Position numbers and translations under genes: made by a program. This document shows, piece after piece, positions 54,110-63,749 of a stretch of DNA of 64,000 bases. The notes below the pieces were generated by a model, which worked only from the letters and a program-made list of their open reading frames with translations, searched no databases and was not told where the DNA came from. Location of the stretch: the NCBI GenBank assembly GCA_905147135.1, contig LR990041.1, positions 16,553,907 through 16,617,906 on the forward strand, in the 5' to 3' direction. The stretch comes from Blastobasis lacticolella. Lineage: Eukaryota > Arthropoda > Insecta > Lepidoptera > Blastobasidae. Within the stretch, counting starts at the first letter, position 1, and each line of letters begins with the position of its first letter.

Positions 54110-54851
54110 ATCCTCTACAAGGTGTGCATTCGACCGGTGTTGACATACGCCTCCCCCGTCTTCGCTCACGCGAGCTCCCACGTCATAAAGAAACTGCAAA
54201 TTGTGCAGAACATCTTCTGCCGTAGGGCAACGGCGGCTCCATGGTACGTCCGCTCCGCAATGCGGACCTACACCATGACATGGACCTGCCTACCCTGCAG
54301 CAGTTTCTTAGAACGCTCTCCGAGACCTTTTCCAAGGCCGCGGAGGAGCATCCCAATCCGCTCGTGCGAGAGGCAGCAGCCTACTCTCCCCGCCCGGTCT
54401 CCGGCCACGTAGTACGGAGACCGAGACACGTCCTCACGGATCCCCCCGACGAACTGTCGAGCGCCCTGAACCTTCTCCTGGAGGCTCAGGACGACTCGAC
54501 AGAGCCCCTCCCTGCCGTTTCAGCGGCCCCCGTAGGCCCCCAATCCCAATCCACAGCAGCGGGACCCCCTTCTGGGGTCTCGCTATAAATTCTCCAGCGT
54601 ATGCTCCGTAAGGAGTGACGTTGAGCGCACCCCGTCCCTCCGGGGTGTAGCATCCGATGAAACCTGAAAGGCCCTTATGGCTACTGGTGCTCCCAGGGGG
54701 TGTTTAGTACGTATGCGCCTAGGTTCTTTTGGCGAGTCGTGCATAACCAGTCCGGCCGGCCGGCTGGTACTCATGAGAGTTCACCTCCTCCCTCTCAACC
54801 GCTATACCGGAGGGTGCCCATTTCCTTTGCGTTGGGCGCAAAAAAAAAAAA
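54110..54851 (+). pseudogene. 5'-truncated Jockey-clade LINE 3' end with poly(A)
   Basis: The frame at about 54116 reads VCIRPVLTYASPVFAHAS and LQIVQNIFCRRATAAPWYVR, then the frame shifts near 54255 and continues NADLHHDMDLPTLQQFL, HVVRRPRHVLTDPPDEL and on to a stop at 54588. This is the Jockey-clade ORF2 C-terminus (CIRPVMTYAS, VLTDPPD). A 3' UTR follows and ends in an A-run at 54840-54851. The RT core and endonuclease are absent. Confidence 0.8.
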
Positions 54852-54959
54852 TTGTAGATATATCCATTAAACACTTGTCTACGTAGTTTAACCCATCTCC
54901 TACTAGAGACCTCCAAAGTGGTGACCCCGACATTATTTGAACACGCAACCTTATTTATT

Positions 54960-55490
54960 TATTTAACAATTTTTTGTACACAAGAAAATTAAAGAGATAG
55001 TACAAATTAGATAAAACCTTCTGATAAAAAACTACATTATCAGCGAGTAACATAGGCTATATTTTGGGGGGTTATGGGGCCCAAGCTAACCTCACCTGCA
55101 CCTGGTCCCCCTGCTGGCAGGCGGACGAGGCACTGCCGAATTGGCTTTTTCCCTAACGGGTTGTGCGGGTCGGATGGGTCGACGTAGAAAGCCAAAACCA
55201 CAAAAAAATAATGGAAAGTCGACAATGGAAACCGGACACAGTAAAGGCGTGGCCGCGCGCAGGGGGATCGCCCTACTCCTGTGTTAAGTTGATTAGAGCT
55301 ACCGGATCCAGGGCGGGCCCGATTAAGGACGCTAGCCCACAGAAAGGATCACTTCGCGTCGTGGAACCTTGGCACGCTGGCCCCACTAAGGATGCCGAAG
55401 ACCGAGCGAGGTGGGCCAAGAATAGCAGGAAAGCGGACCCTGGGCTCTCGACCGGGACATAACACCAAGATAATGATGATAATGAACATA
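54960..55490 (+). repeat. Unassigned repeat ending in a SINE/LINE-type tail
   Basis: From 55060 the sequence is GC-rich (TGGGGCCCAAGCTAACCTCA) and ends CTCTCGACCGGGACATAACA then CCAAGATAATGATGATAATG, the tail shared by the SINE family here. No protein recognised. It could be a LINE 3' UTR whose tail the SINE has adopted. Confidence 0.4.
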
Positions 55491-55514
55491 GGCTATGTTT
55501 AAACTTTTTCCTTT

Positions 55515-55590
55515 CAATGAGGAGTTTTCCAGTAGGTATTGTCAGTTAGTTTCAAAAAGCATCAATAGATGGCGCCCCCACAATTGTGGA
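55515..55590 (+). repeat. Left-end fragment of the ATGAGCAGTTTTCC MITE family
   Basis: CAATGAGGAGTTTTCCAGTA, GTCAGTTAGTTTCAAAAAGC and AATAGATGGCGCCCCC match the left ends at 20683 and 20931. The right end is missing. Confidence 0.65.
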
Positions 55591-55599
55591 ACACAATCC

Positions 55600-55672
55600 C
55601 AGTTATAAAGTTTGTGCTCTCACGCGCGAGGGCCCGGGGTCCGCCTTGACCATTATCCAAGATTTGGAAGAT
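55600..55672 (-). repeat. SINE 3' fragment, minus strand
   Basis: GCTCTCACGCGCGAGGGCCC and GGTCCGCCTTGACCATTATCC are the complement of the family tail. Confidence 0.6.
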
Positions 55673-55715
55673 CTCTAAAAAGGCCACATTAGCGTTTCAT
55701 AATATGATTCATTGG
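55673..55715 (+). repeat. Solo left-end fragment of the Harbinger element
   Basis: TCTAAAAAGGCCACATTAGC and GTTTCATAATATGATTCATT match the left terminus at 42791-42835 but without the terminal GGGGG. Confidence 0.5.
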
Positions 55716-55839
55716 TCTTAATGTTCTCGAGGCAAAATATCTAGAATTTCCGTGGGCTGGAATATAGGCAGCAGCATTTTCCATTGTTATATTTATAAAA
55801 CTGCGATCTCTAACTCGCCTGCCAAGTGTGGCAATTATG

Positions 55840-55910
55840 GCAATAACCTCATACTTCGTGGGAGAGTCTCTAAGTCCTGCAGTGGACTGTTATGGGCTGT
55901 GATGATGATG
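55840..55910 (+). repeat. RTE-type LINE 3' tail
   Basis: GGGAGAGTCTCTAAGTCCTG, CAGTGGACTGTTATGGGCTG and a TGATGATGATGAT tail are typical of the end of lepidopteran RTE elements. No coding part remains. Confidence 0.5.
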
Positions 55911-55919
55911 ATTATTATT

Positions 55920-57180
55920 CATATTAATTTGTGATAAACTTATCTACAGCGTTACGACCATAGATAATTTTTTTTATCTACAGAAGCAGAGAGAACATAC
56001 CGAGTTTCAATTCGAGACAAAATGTCACACATCTCTATAACACACACACTAATGCAAATGCAGGGACGGAACAAATTAGCCCTACTGCAATGTTATATTT
56101 TGCTACGAATTTCTACTCGTAACGAATATAAACAAATCTGACTTGTGAATATATTTCGCTCCGGATGATTTTGTAATTTTTTTAAACTTGTCCTTATAAT
56201 TTTATATTGACATTATAATAAAAGGTAAGCTGTCTACTGAATCAAACCCACGCCCTGATACCTACCACCGTCTTTTTGATCTCTCCATCCTATCCTATCC
56301 TCCATAACTTCTAAACTAAGTGGTACCTACTTACTTATCGTTAGAAGTATCTTCATTATCCACAGGTTGGCCTATGTGACTACACAATAAATTGAATATG
56401 ATGCCCTCTAGAGGACATAGTCATGAAAATAATAATAATAATGAAAAGGATAGGTACATTAATATACACAGGCAGCATATTCTTTATTTTCAGTAACAAT
56501 TCATATAATGATGATACACCAGGACTGAAGGGACTTGCATCTACTTATTATCTTGTTCTTAAAAATGTTTACAACGCAACACTTCCAATTTGCAACCCAG
56601 ACATCGCCATGTCTGGTCTTTAGGAAACCTAGAAAAACAAATAAATGTAAATAAACGTAAATACGCGATTAATCCGTTAAGTTGTTTCATAAAATGTCAG
56701 AACATTAAAAATGTAATTTAGGTACATTTTTGGTATGAAATCCTAATTTATACATATAAAATTGATTTACAAGTATTGAGTATTAAAATTGTATACAATC
56801 CTACCCTGTTAGCATCAAAATATTTTCGATCACCGAAATATTGCTCAATTTGCCAATAATTTTAAATATATATTTAATGGCATGTCGTTTTAAGGTAAAG
56901 CATTTAAATTATTGCAAATTCACACTATTACGATGCATATTTTTGTCACAATTTCTAAAATTGATTCCCGATCGCAGCGACCACGAATGAAATTACTTGG
57001 GCAAATTGAGCAATATTCCGGTCACAGAAATGAAACAAAAACAGAATCCATGTTACCTTAAAGAGATATGGTGCATGCAAGGTGTGACAATCTCCTTTGT
57101 TGTACATGACATACACTCTTCGGGTCTTACAACGCGCCGCCATTTCGTAGCGTTCGGACATATTTTTCCTCGACGAAAAA
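55920..57180. other. Non-coding stretch upstream of the THAP-ZAD remnant
   Basis: AT-rich with no recognised gene. 57007-57055 (TTCCGGTCACAGAAATGAAA and following) has an inverted copy at 59970-60020. GCGCCGCCATTTCGTAGCG near 57131 may be promoter sequence of the THAP-ZAD gene. Confidence 0.4.
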
Positions 57181-57189
57181 TATTTTAAT

Positions 57190-59064
57190 ATGCTGTCATG
57201 TGTAGTGAAATCGTGTAAAATTTACTGGAAAAAATGTAAAAAGGCAGGAGGAATTACCTACCATGCCTAAGTAATTATGATTCGTGCTACTTTTTTTTAT
57301 TAATGTTCTATTTACTTTTGTGTAAATTTCGAACAAAATACAACGATGTGGCTACCTGATTTTGGGAAAATTCCCTAAAAGTGAGGAATTCTTGATTAAA
57401 TTTGTGACTCGAATCAGGTTCCGAATTTTTATTACCTGTCGTATCTGAAAAGAACTTGCTGAAATAAATGATTATAATTATAGTCTACCCTACGTACTGC
57501 TGTGATGTAAGCATAGTAGTCCGATTTTATAAATAAATAATATAACACCGCTGCTGCGGAGCCCTTATTATTTTCGATCCCGATTTTATTTTAACGGGGT
57601 TATATATTTTAATAGGTTTCCTAGAAATAAAAACCGTAAAGACGATTGGATTCTAATTATACGAAACTGTAGAAAAGAAACCAATTGGAACCCATCATCT
57701 GCGATTTTGATGACGTGGGTTTTATAACAACCGCGAAGGGGCTACGATGCTTGGTTCCGTACGCCTTTCCAAAACGGGTAAGTTAACTGAATAGCTATTG
57801 TTATTTTATAGTTTTGATGTATTTGTCCCCGCCTCGAATAGCAGAATAAGAAAATAGGGCAGGATAGGGGTACGGCAGGGGTACGATAGGGCTAATGTAG
57901 GGGTACGGGAGAGAAACGGCAGGTTTACGGCAGGGCTACGGGAGAGGTACGGCAGGGTTACGGTAGACCTAGGGGAGGGTTGCGAGAGGGGTACGGCACG
58001 GGTTGTGGGAACACGATAAGGCTACGGTGGGGGTACGGGGGGGAAACGGCAGGTGTACGGCAAGGCTGTGGGAAGGATACGGTAGGGGTACGTCAGGCAT
58101 ACGGTAGGGTTACGGTAGGCCTATAGGAGTGGTACGGGAGTGCTATGGGAGTGATACGACAGGGCTACGGAAGGGGTACGGCAGGGATACGGTGTGGTTA
58201 AGTGAAGGGTGCGGGGAGGGTACGTGAGAGGTACGGTAGGGGTACGGAAAGGGTACGGGAAGGTTACGGGAGAGTTACGGCTGTTGAACATTTTTATTAC
58301 CTTGGCCATGCCTTACAATCATTACTAGCAATAATAGAAAATGCTAGATTTTCAGATTTCAAGAAGGATTGTTGTATAGCTTAACAGTCCTTACAAAAAT
58401 AATCAGAATTGCATGCAGTCGAAATTGCTATCATAATTTTATTGGAGGGACTTTAAAATTTTGATACTTTTTTGTGTGGTGAATGGGCTTTTCTATTTTT
58501 ATGCTCACTACTTAAACATTATGTTAAATGCTTTTAAAGATATCACCAAATGTTTAAGGAGCAGCAAACGATCCGCAACCGTCACCATTATCACCAAGCA
58601 CGATACTATCGTATCTGTTGCAGTTATTATGTTCAAATACTGTATTAAAATTTACGTAATAAATAAATGGTTTATTTATTATAGTTGTATGTAAAAAAAA
58701 CATTGTATGGTATGTAAAAAATTGTTTGAAACACGACTAAATTTTTTTAGGTATCTGAATTTCTAGATGAATTTGTTTTAACTGGATATTGCCGACTATG
58801 TCCCACATCAAACTGTGAAGGCAATTAGTAGTGAATATGTTTTTTAGGCTGAATACTGATATTGACTTTAGCAAAGAAAATCTTTCAACAACTATTTGCT
58901 TTGTGTGTGTGAAGTCATTATACACGGCTTATGATTTCGTTGTTAGTACAGAACAAGCACAGATCACTCTAAATAAACTATTAATGGAGAAATACAAATA
59001 TAAGATGCCATTAAAATTTAATCTTATCAACAACGTATATAATCCGAGTATTTCTTTGCAGCAG
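57190..59064 (+). pseudogene. Decaying THAP-ZAD zinc-finger gene (three exons recognised)
   Basis: Exon 1 (57190-57270) encodes MLSCVVKSCKIYWKKCKK, AGGITYH, the start of a THAP domain, then an in-frame TAA just before donor GTAATT. Exon 2 (57616-57777) encodes the rest of THAP: FPRNKNRKDDWILIIRNC, NWNP, then after a frameshift ICDFDDVGFITTAKGLRCLV and PYAFPKR before GTAAGT. The second-pair His of the C2CH zinc site is not visible. Exon 3 (58751-59064) encodes a ZAD: VLTGYCRLCPTSNCEG, a frameshift with tandem TAG, then MFFRLNTDIDF, LSTTICFVCVKSLYTAYDF, before GTATGT. Exon 2 ends and exon 3 starts in phase 0, so they fit one gene. Each exon has a lesion, so it is probably an unprocessed pseudogene. 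No C2H2 array is seen downstream. Confidence 0.65.
57860..58280 (+). repeat. GGGTACGGCAGG minisatellite in the THAP-ZAD intron
   Basis: About 35 degenerate units of roughly 10-12 bp (GGGGTACGGCAGG, GGGTACGGGAGA) in the intron between the THAP and ZAD exons. Open frames here are repeat artefacts. Confidence 0.8.
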
Positions 59065-59522
59065 GTATGTAAACAAACTATGCTACTTCTTGGTCCTAAA
59101 TATGTATAAAAAAATCACCTGTTCCACTTTCCCACCTGCGATTACGATTTCACAATCACGTTATAACATCTTCAACTTTTTAAGTACCTACCCTAGAAAA
59201 TTAGGGTATTTAGAAGGTAGGGTATTAGGTTTAAACGATTATTTCTCAGGATTTAAAATCTGCAATTTAACGTTCACTATCACCGAATAGATTTTTTATT
59301 TAGGGGGTAACGTAACTTCATTATAATCAAACAAAAATCTATCGAAACTAGTACGTTTTCGCATTTTCAGATCGCTCCGCGTTCAAAATGCGTAATTCAA
59401 AAATAGACCTTATTCTATGAGTAACACATTCCACTATGATCTATCAGTGCAAAACGGATTTTAATTCCATGCCGTCCTCGCCTTAATTTTTTATACCTAC
59501 TAACGAGCATTGTAGTGTAGCC

Positions 59523-59774
59523 TTAAGGCCAGTTTCCCACAAGCGCGCTCCATACAAACGTAGTTTGATCATATTTTAAAAGTACACAGGATTTTATAGT
59601 TCTACAGAAATCTTGAATCTCGTGTAACTTTGAATCGATATAATTATTAAACCACAAGCATCGATATTTGTTTCTTATTACGTCTACAAAATTTCATTGA
59701 TTTTGATAGCGCAATATTAAAAATATGATCAAACTTCATTTGTATGGAGCGTACTTGGGGAGACTCCTCTTATC
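59523..59774. mobile_element. Short TIR element (MITE)
   Basis: Left GCGCGCTCCATACAAACGTA and GTTTGATCATATTT, right AAATATGATCAAACTTCATT and GTATGGAGCGTACTTGGGGA, are inverted copies over about 45 bp. It is AT-rich inside with no ORF. Exact ends are uncertain by a few bases. Confidence 0.6.
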
Positions 59775-60129
59775 AACATTTCATGACTTAAATTTTTTTT
59801 AATAAATAATTACAATGTGAAATTAATATATTTTTTTATTTAATATTGTAAAATAGTATTGCTAACATAATACATAAAGAGGGCAAAATGGATCATGTAT
59901 ATGGCAACCCTAAAATCACGCAAACATATAAAATGGCGGCCATTTCTATGCTTCCCTCATGACTTAAGACACATGGATTCTGTTTTTGTTTCATTTCTGT
60001 GATTCCGGTATTATTCTAGTCCAACAATAAATAATGTATTTCGACTCTTTCCGAAAATCTCATCCACCGCACTCATTAGTCATCTTACCTTTTAAATGAA
60101 ATATACTTCAATTAATTAATTAAGGTACG

Positions 60130-63100
60130 GGAGTTTATTAAGGGAGTTGGCAACACTCGTTGCACTGCTTACTACGGCTCCTGTTAATTTATTTCGCTAC
60201 TAGTGAATGTGTGCAAGGTTCTTTTCAAAAGTTCATTGGTCGTGTTCGGTGTTTGTCAGTGCGTGTGCGGCATTGTTATCAAGTGAAAGTACTGGGCAAA
60301 ACGTCCTATAATCAACGAACTCATAACCTATTTTTATACCCTCATTTATTAATGAGAATAGAGTGACCGGCGAAACACGGTGAAATACCCACATTCTGTC
60401 ATTTTTTTGCACGTCAAACTCAATCTGACGTTGACACTTGACAGTGGCACGTTGACACTGACAGTGACATATAGCAAGTGTTGCCAGTAACTGCCGAATT
60501 TCCGCAATATTGGGAAAGTTGGGTAGTCTTCATTTAAATAATATTAGTGATAGATAACAAACAAAAATGAGCACTTGCAAGGGATGTCAGAAAAATATCA
60601 AAGCTACCGAAATTAAGGTGTGTTCGCAATGCCGAGGCGCCTACCACTACCAATGCGTGGGAATTCCTCCCGATAACTATGCCAAAGAATCTAAAGCCTA
60701 CAAACTAAGTTGGAAGTGTTCAGAATGCAAGATCGCTGATAAGTCATCTCCTGCAACTGTTAAATCTTCTCCACCTGAAGACAATGCTGACCTTAAGCAG
60801 TACATTAATGCTAAGCTAGCCGAACTTACCTCTGGACTACTAGCTGATCTTAAGCGTGAATTTTCGGCGGAGGCTTCTGATACACGTTCTAAAATAGATG
60901 AACTTACCAAGAGCGTTGACTTTCTGGCTGCGAAATATGATGACTTCAAGTCGCTCCTGGAAAGTAAGACTCAAATTATGGACCAGCTGGAAATTGAGAA
61001 CAAAGTCTTGAGGGAAGAGGTTAAAGACCTACACTTGCGGCTTAATCAGGTTGAACAACAGTCACGCGACTGCAACCTCGAACTACAGTGCGTTCCTGAA
61101 TTCAAATCGGAAAATCTATTAACCACAATTGAGCAACTAACTCAGGTCGTAGACTGCAAACTATCGGAGCATCACATACTGAACTATCACCGAGTTGCTA
61201 AAATCAACAAAGACTCGAACAGACCCCGTGCAATCGTGGTGAAGCTGTCTAGTCCCCGGGTTCGTGACAACTTACTTGCAGCAGTGAGATCATACAACAA
61301 GGACCACAAAGAAGATAAGTTGAACTCATCTCATTTGGGAATCGCTGGAGACAAACAACCAATTTATGTTGTTGAGCACTTATCACCCGCAAACAAAAGT
61401 TTACACGCGGAAGCCCGAAAAATCGCCAAGGACAAGAAGTACAAATTCGTCTGGGTACGAAACGGCCGGATTTTCATGAGAAAGGAAGTTGAATCGGATT
61501 CAATAGTTGTGAAAAACTTGGAAATTTTGAAAACTCTAAATTAACCTTAAATTGTTTAGTTATTGGGCAAGATCGTAAATTCCTAATATTGTTAAAATTC
61601 AATCTGAAAATATTTTATCAAAATGTAAGAGGTCTTAGGACCAAAACTGAAACTATTTTGATGAATGCTCTAAGGTCTGACTACGAAGTTATTGTTCTTA
61701 CTGAAACATGGCTGAATGATACAGTTTACGATCACGAGATTCTGGATGACAGGTATACTATTTATAGGCGCGATCGGTCTTCGTCCAGCAGCACAAAAAC
61801 GGAAGGAGGCGGAGTACTAGTTGCTATTCAGAAGCATCTGGAACCATCACGCAAATCCTCATGGGAGTCTATATCTAATGAGAATCTTTGGGCAGTTACT
61901 AAGTTCAAACAAGGCAACTCAGTTGTAGACGTTAATATATGCGCAGCTTATATGCCTCCACCGGTGTGCTATACTGCAATGGAACACTTACTTAATAATA
62001 TTACGCAGATTGTCCAAAATAAAGCTACAAATAAATCAATCTTTATTGTTTTGGGCGACTTCAATATGGCAAACTTGCATTGGGATTTTGATGAACAGTT
62101 AAATTGTCTGGTACCGCACTCTGTGATAAGTCAAATCGAAATCCTTTTTTCCGACTCCATTGATTTTAACGGTCTCCATCAGGTCAACTCAATTTCAAAC
62201 ATAAATGGTCGCACTCTTGATTTGGTTTTGACGAATTGTAAGGAATCAGTTGCAGTGTCACAGAGTTCTAAACCTTTAGTTTCTCTGGACAATCATCATC
62301 CGGCCATAGACATAATTTTAAAAGTACAGTCGCTAAAACCTCCTAAAATATATAAACCTCAATCTCTTAATTTTAACAAATCCAATTATGAGGCTATTTG
62401 TGACGAGATGTCCGACATTGATTGGAACCTCCACTTGGATGCATCAAATAATGTTGACGACACCGTAAATAATTTTTACGAACTTATATTACCTATTATT
62501 AAAAAACACACGCCTCTTACCAACAATGATAATAGTCACTACCCTGTTTGGTTCAGCAAATCCCTTATCCGATGCCTTAAAGAGAAGGCTAAGTATCACC
62601 GAAAATTTAAGAAATACTGCAACCGTATGGATCAACTAACATTTGAAATGCTCCGAAAGCGGTGTGACAAAATGCTTAGTGATAACTTCACCGACTTCAA
62701 ATTACAAGTTAAAACAAACCTTCGCAACAACCCTAAGTATTTTTGGACATTTATAAAATCAATTAAACGTGATAGCTCCACAATACCTGATGAAATGATG
62801 TTGGCAGATCAAGTAGTTCGCGGTGGCCAGGACATTAGTAACTTATTCTCTCTGCACTTCAATTCTATTTACAACTCCAACAATATTTCCCAAAACTCAG
62901 CACCGGCGACTGAGACATCCTCCGCCGCAGCTAGTGGAGGTGGATGTCTTAGTACGTGCAGATTCTCCGAAAGTGATATATTTAAAGCTCTCAAATCACT
63001 GGATACTAACAAGGGACCAGGATCTGATGATATACCACCAATTTTCTTAAAAAGATGTGCTGACATTCTGAAAGTTCCACTTACAATTATATTTAACAAA

Positions 63101-63454
63101 TCGCTGGCTTGCGGGGTATTTCCTGCTAAGTGGAAACTGGCACATATTACTCCAATTCATAAAAAAGGCGACCACAGCGACATAACTAACTACAGGCCCA
63201 TTTCTATATTGCCAGCTATGGGTAAGGTATTCGAGTCTCTTATTCAAAAAGTTCTGCATCATTATCTTAAACCACTTTTTAATCAGCATCAGCATGGTTT
63301 TCTCCCTGGCAAGTCCACGATATCTAACTTACTCAGCTACACCACCGATGTTTTGCTGTCGATCGAGGAAGGATCAGAAGTGCATGCTATATACACAGAC
63401 TTCAGCAAGGCATTCGATGTGGTTGATCATAGGTTACTGGTCCTAAAGCTTCAA
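60130..63454 (+). mobile_element. LINE with PHD/FP-like ORF1, interrupted in ORF2
   Basis: Two-ORF non-LTR element (CR1/Jockey-type) with a 5' UTR of a few hundred bases whose start is uncertain. ORF1 is 60567-61544. ORF2 is open from about 61589 and loses homology near 63454 inside the RT palm, where unrelated GC-rich sequence and then a LOA 5' end begin. The rest of the element would lie beyond the window if this is an insertion rather than a deletion. Confidence 0.75.
60567..61544 (+). CDS. LINE ORF1: PHD finger, coiled coil, baculovirus FP-like domain
   Basis: Intact 325-residue ORF1 starting at the ATG at 60567. Residues 1-55 form a PHD-type zinc finger (CKGCQKNIKATEIKVCSQCR, YHYQCVGIP, LSWKCSECK). 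Residues 75-175 are charged and heptad-like (LEIENKVLREEVKDLHLRL), a coiled coil likely to trimerise. Residues 175-325 match the pattern of the FP25K-like domain (NLELQCVPEF, RAIVVKLSS, YVVEHLSPANKSLHAEARK, YKFVWVRNGRIFMRK), which I know from baculovirus FP25K and from lepidopteran LINE ORF1 proteins. It probably binds element RNA. ORF2 follows within about 45 bases. Confidence 0.85.
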   Translation: MSTCKGCQKNIKATEIKVCSQCRGAYHYQCVGIPPDNYAKESKAYKLSWKCSECKIADKSSPATVKSSPPEDNADLKQYINAKLAELTSGLLADLKREFSAEASDTRSKIDELTKSVDFLAAKYDDFKSLLESKTQIMDQLEIENKVLREEVKDLHLRLNQVEQQSRDCNLELQCVPEFKSENLLTTIEQLTQVVDCKLSEHHILNYHRVAKINKDSNRPRAIVVKLSSPRVRDNLLAAVRSYNKDHKEDKLNSSHLGIAGDKQPIYVVEHLSPANKSLHAEARKIAKDKKYKFVWVRNGRIFMRKEVESDSIVVKNLEILKTLN

Positions 63455-63496
63455 CATGCGGGGGTGGGGGTGATAGTCTGGGCCCTGGGGTGGTAA
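61589..63496 (+). CDS. LINE ORF2, endonuclease and partial reverse transcriptase, interrupted
   Basis: The frame encodes the endonuclease (KIFYQNVRGLRTKTE, VIVLTETWLNDTV, VLGDFNMANLHWDF, SLDNHHPAIDI) and RT fingers and first palm motifs (NKGPGSDDIPPIFLKRC, TNYRPISILPAMGKVFE, QHGFLPGKSTISNLLSYT, YTDFSKAFDVVDH). The next expected motifs, including the catalytic YxDD box, are absent. After HRLLVLKLQHAGV (about 63454) the frame runs into GC-rich unrelated sequence and stops at 63496. No ATG lies at the start; the first in-frame ATG is near 61662, so initiation is unclear. Confidence 0.85.
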   Translation: MLKFNLKIFYQNVRGLRTKTETILMNALRSDYEVIVLTETWLNDTVYDHEILDDRYTIYRRDRSSSSSTKTEGGGVLVAIQKHLEPSRKSSWESISNENLWAVTKFKQGNSVVDVNICAAYMPPPVCYTAMEHLLNNITQIVQNKATNKSIFIVLGDFNMANLHWDFDEQLNCLVPHSVISQIEILFSDSIDFNGLHQVNSISNINGRTLDLVLTNCKESVAVSQSSKPLVSLDNHHPAIDIILKVQSLKPPKIYKPQSLNFNKSNYEAICDEMSDIDWNLHLDASNNVDDTVNNFYELILPIIKKHTPLTNNDNSHYPVWFSKSLIRCLKEKAKYHRKFKKYCNRMDQLTFEMLRKRCDKMLSDNFTDFKLQVKTNLRNNPKYFWTFIKSIKRDSSTIPDEMMLADQVVRGGQDISNLFSLHFNSIYNSNNISQNSAPATETSSAAASGGGCLSTCRFSESDIFKALKSLDTNKGPGSDDIPPIFLKRCADILKVPLTIIFNKSLACGVFPAKWKLAHITPIHKKGDHSDITNYRPISILPAMGKVFESLIQKVLHHYLKPLFNQHQHGFLPGKSTISNLLSYTTDVLLSIEEGSEVHAIYTDFSKAFDVVDHRLLVLKLQHAGVGVIVWALGW

Positions 63497-63749
63497 TCCA
63501 GTTGGGGGGAGAACCACCGGTAAGCACCAGGAAACAACATCTTGCCCAGTGCATGCCCGGGAAGTGGACTCGGGCAATGACACCTATCATCAAGTCCTCA
63601 CATGACGTCCGCGTCGTCCACCCTGGTAATGCTGCGGCTCATAACGAGTCCACACCTGGAGATTCAAACTCCGCTCGGAGCCGTAGTAGCGGACATGTGA
63701 TGTGGCGAAGGCGAACAACCGGCGCCTAAACCGGTCCCCCCCCAACACG
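63455..63749. other. GC-rich segment of unknown origin between the LINE and the second LOA copy
   Basis: Starts GGGGGTGGGGGTGATAGTCT and ends ACCGGTCCCCCCCCAACACG. It is not present before the first LOA copy. It looks like retroelement UTR but I cannot assign it. Confidence 0.5.

Noticed and set aside
54902..54950. LTR primer-binding-site-like sequence (GTGGTGACCCCGACATT)
   Set aside because: Suggestive wording, but no LTR pair, gag or pol frame is found around it.
58202..58384. Arg/Gly-rich frame reading RVRERYGRGTERVREGYGR
   Set aside because: It is a translation of the GGTACGGGAG minisatellite within an intron.
60160..60366. 68-residue frame before the LINE ORF1
   Set aside because: No homology or motif; it lies in the probable 5' UTR of the LINE.
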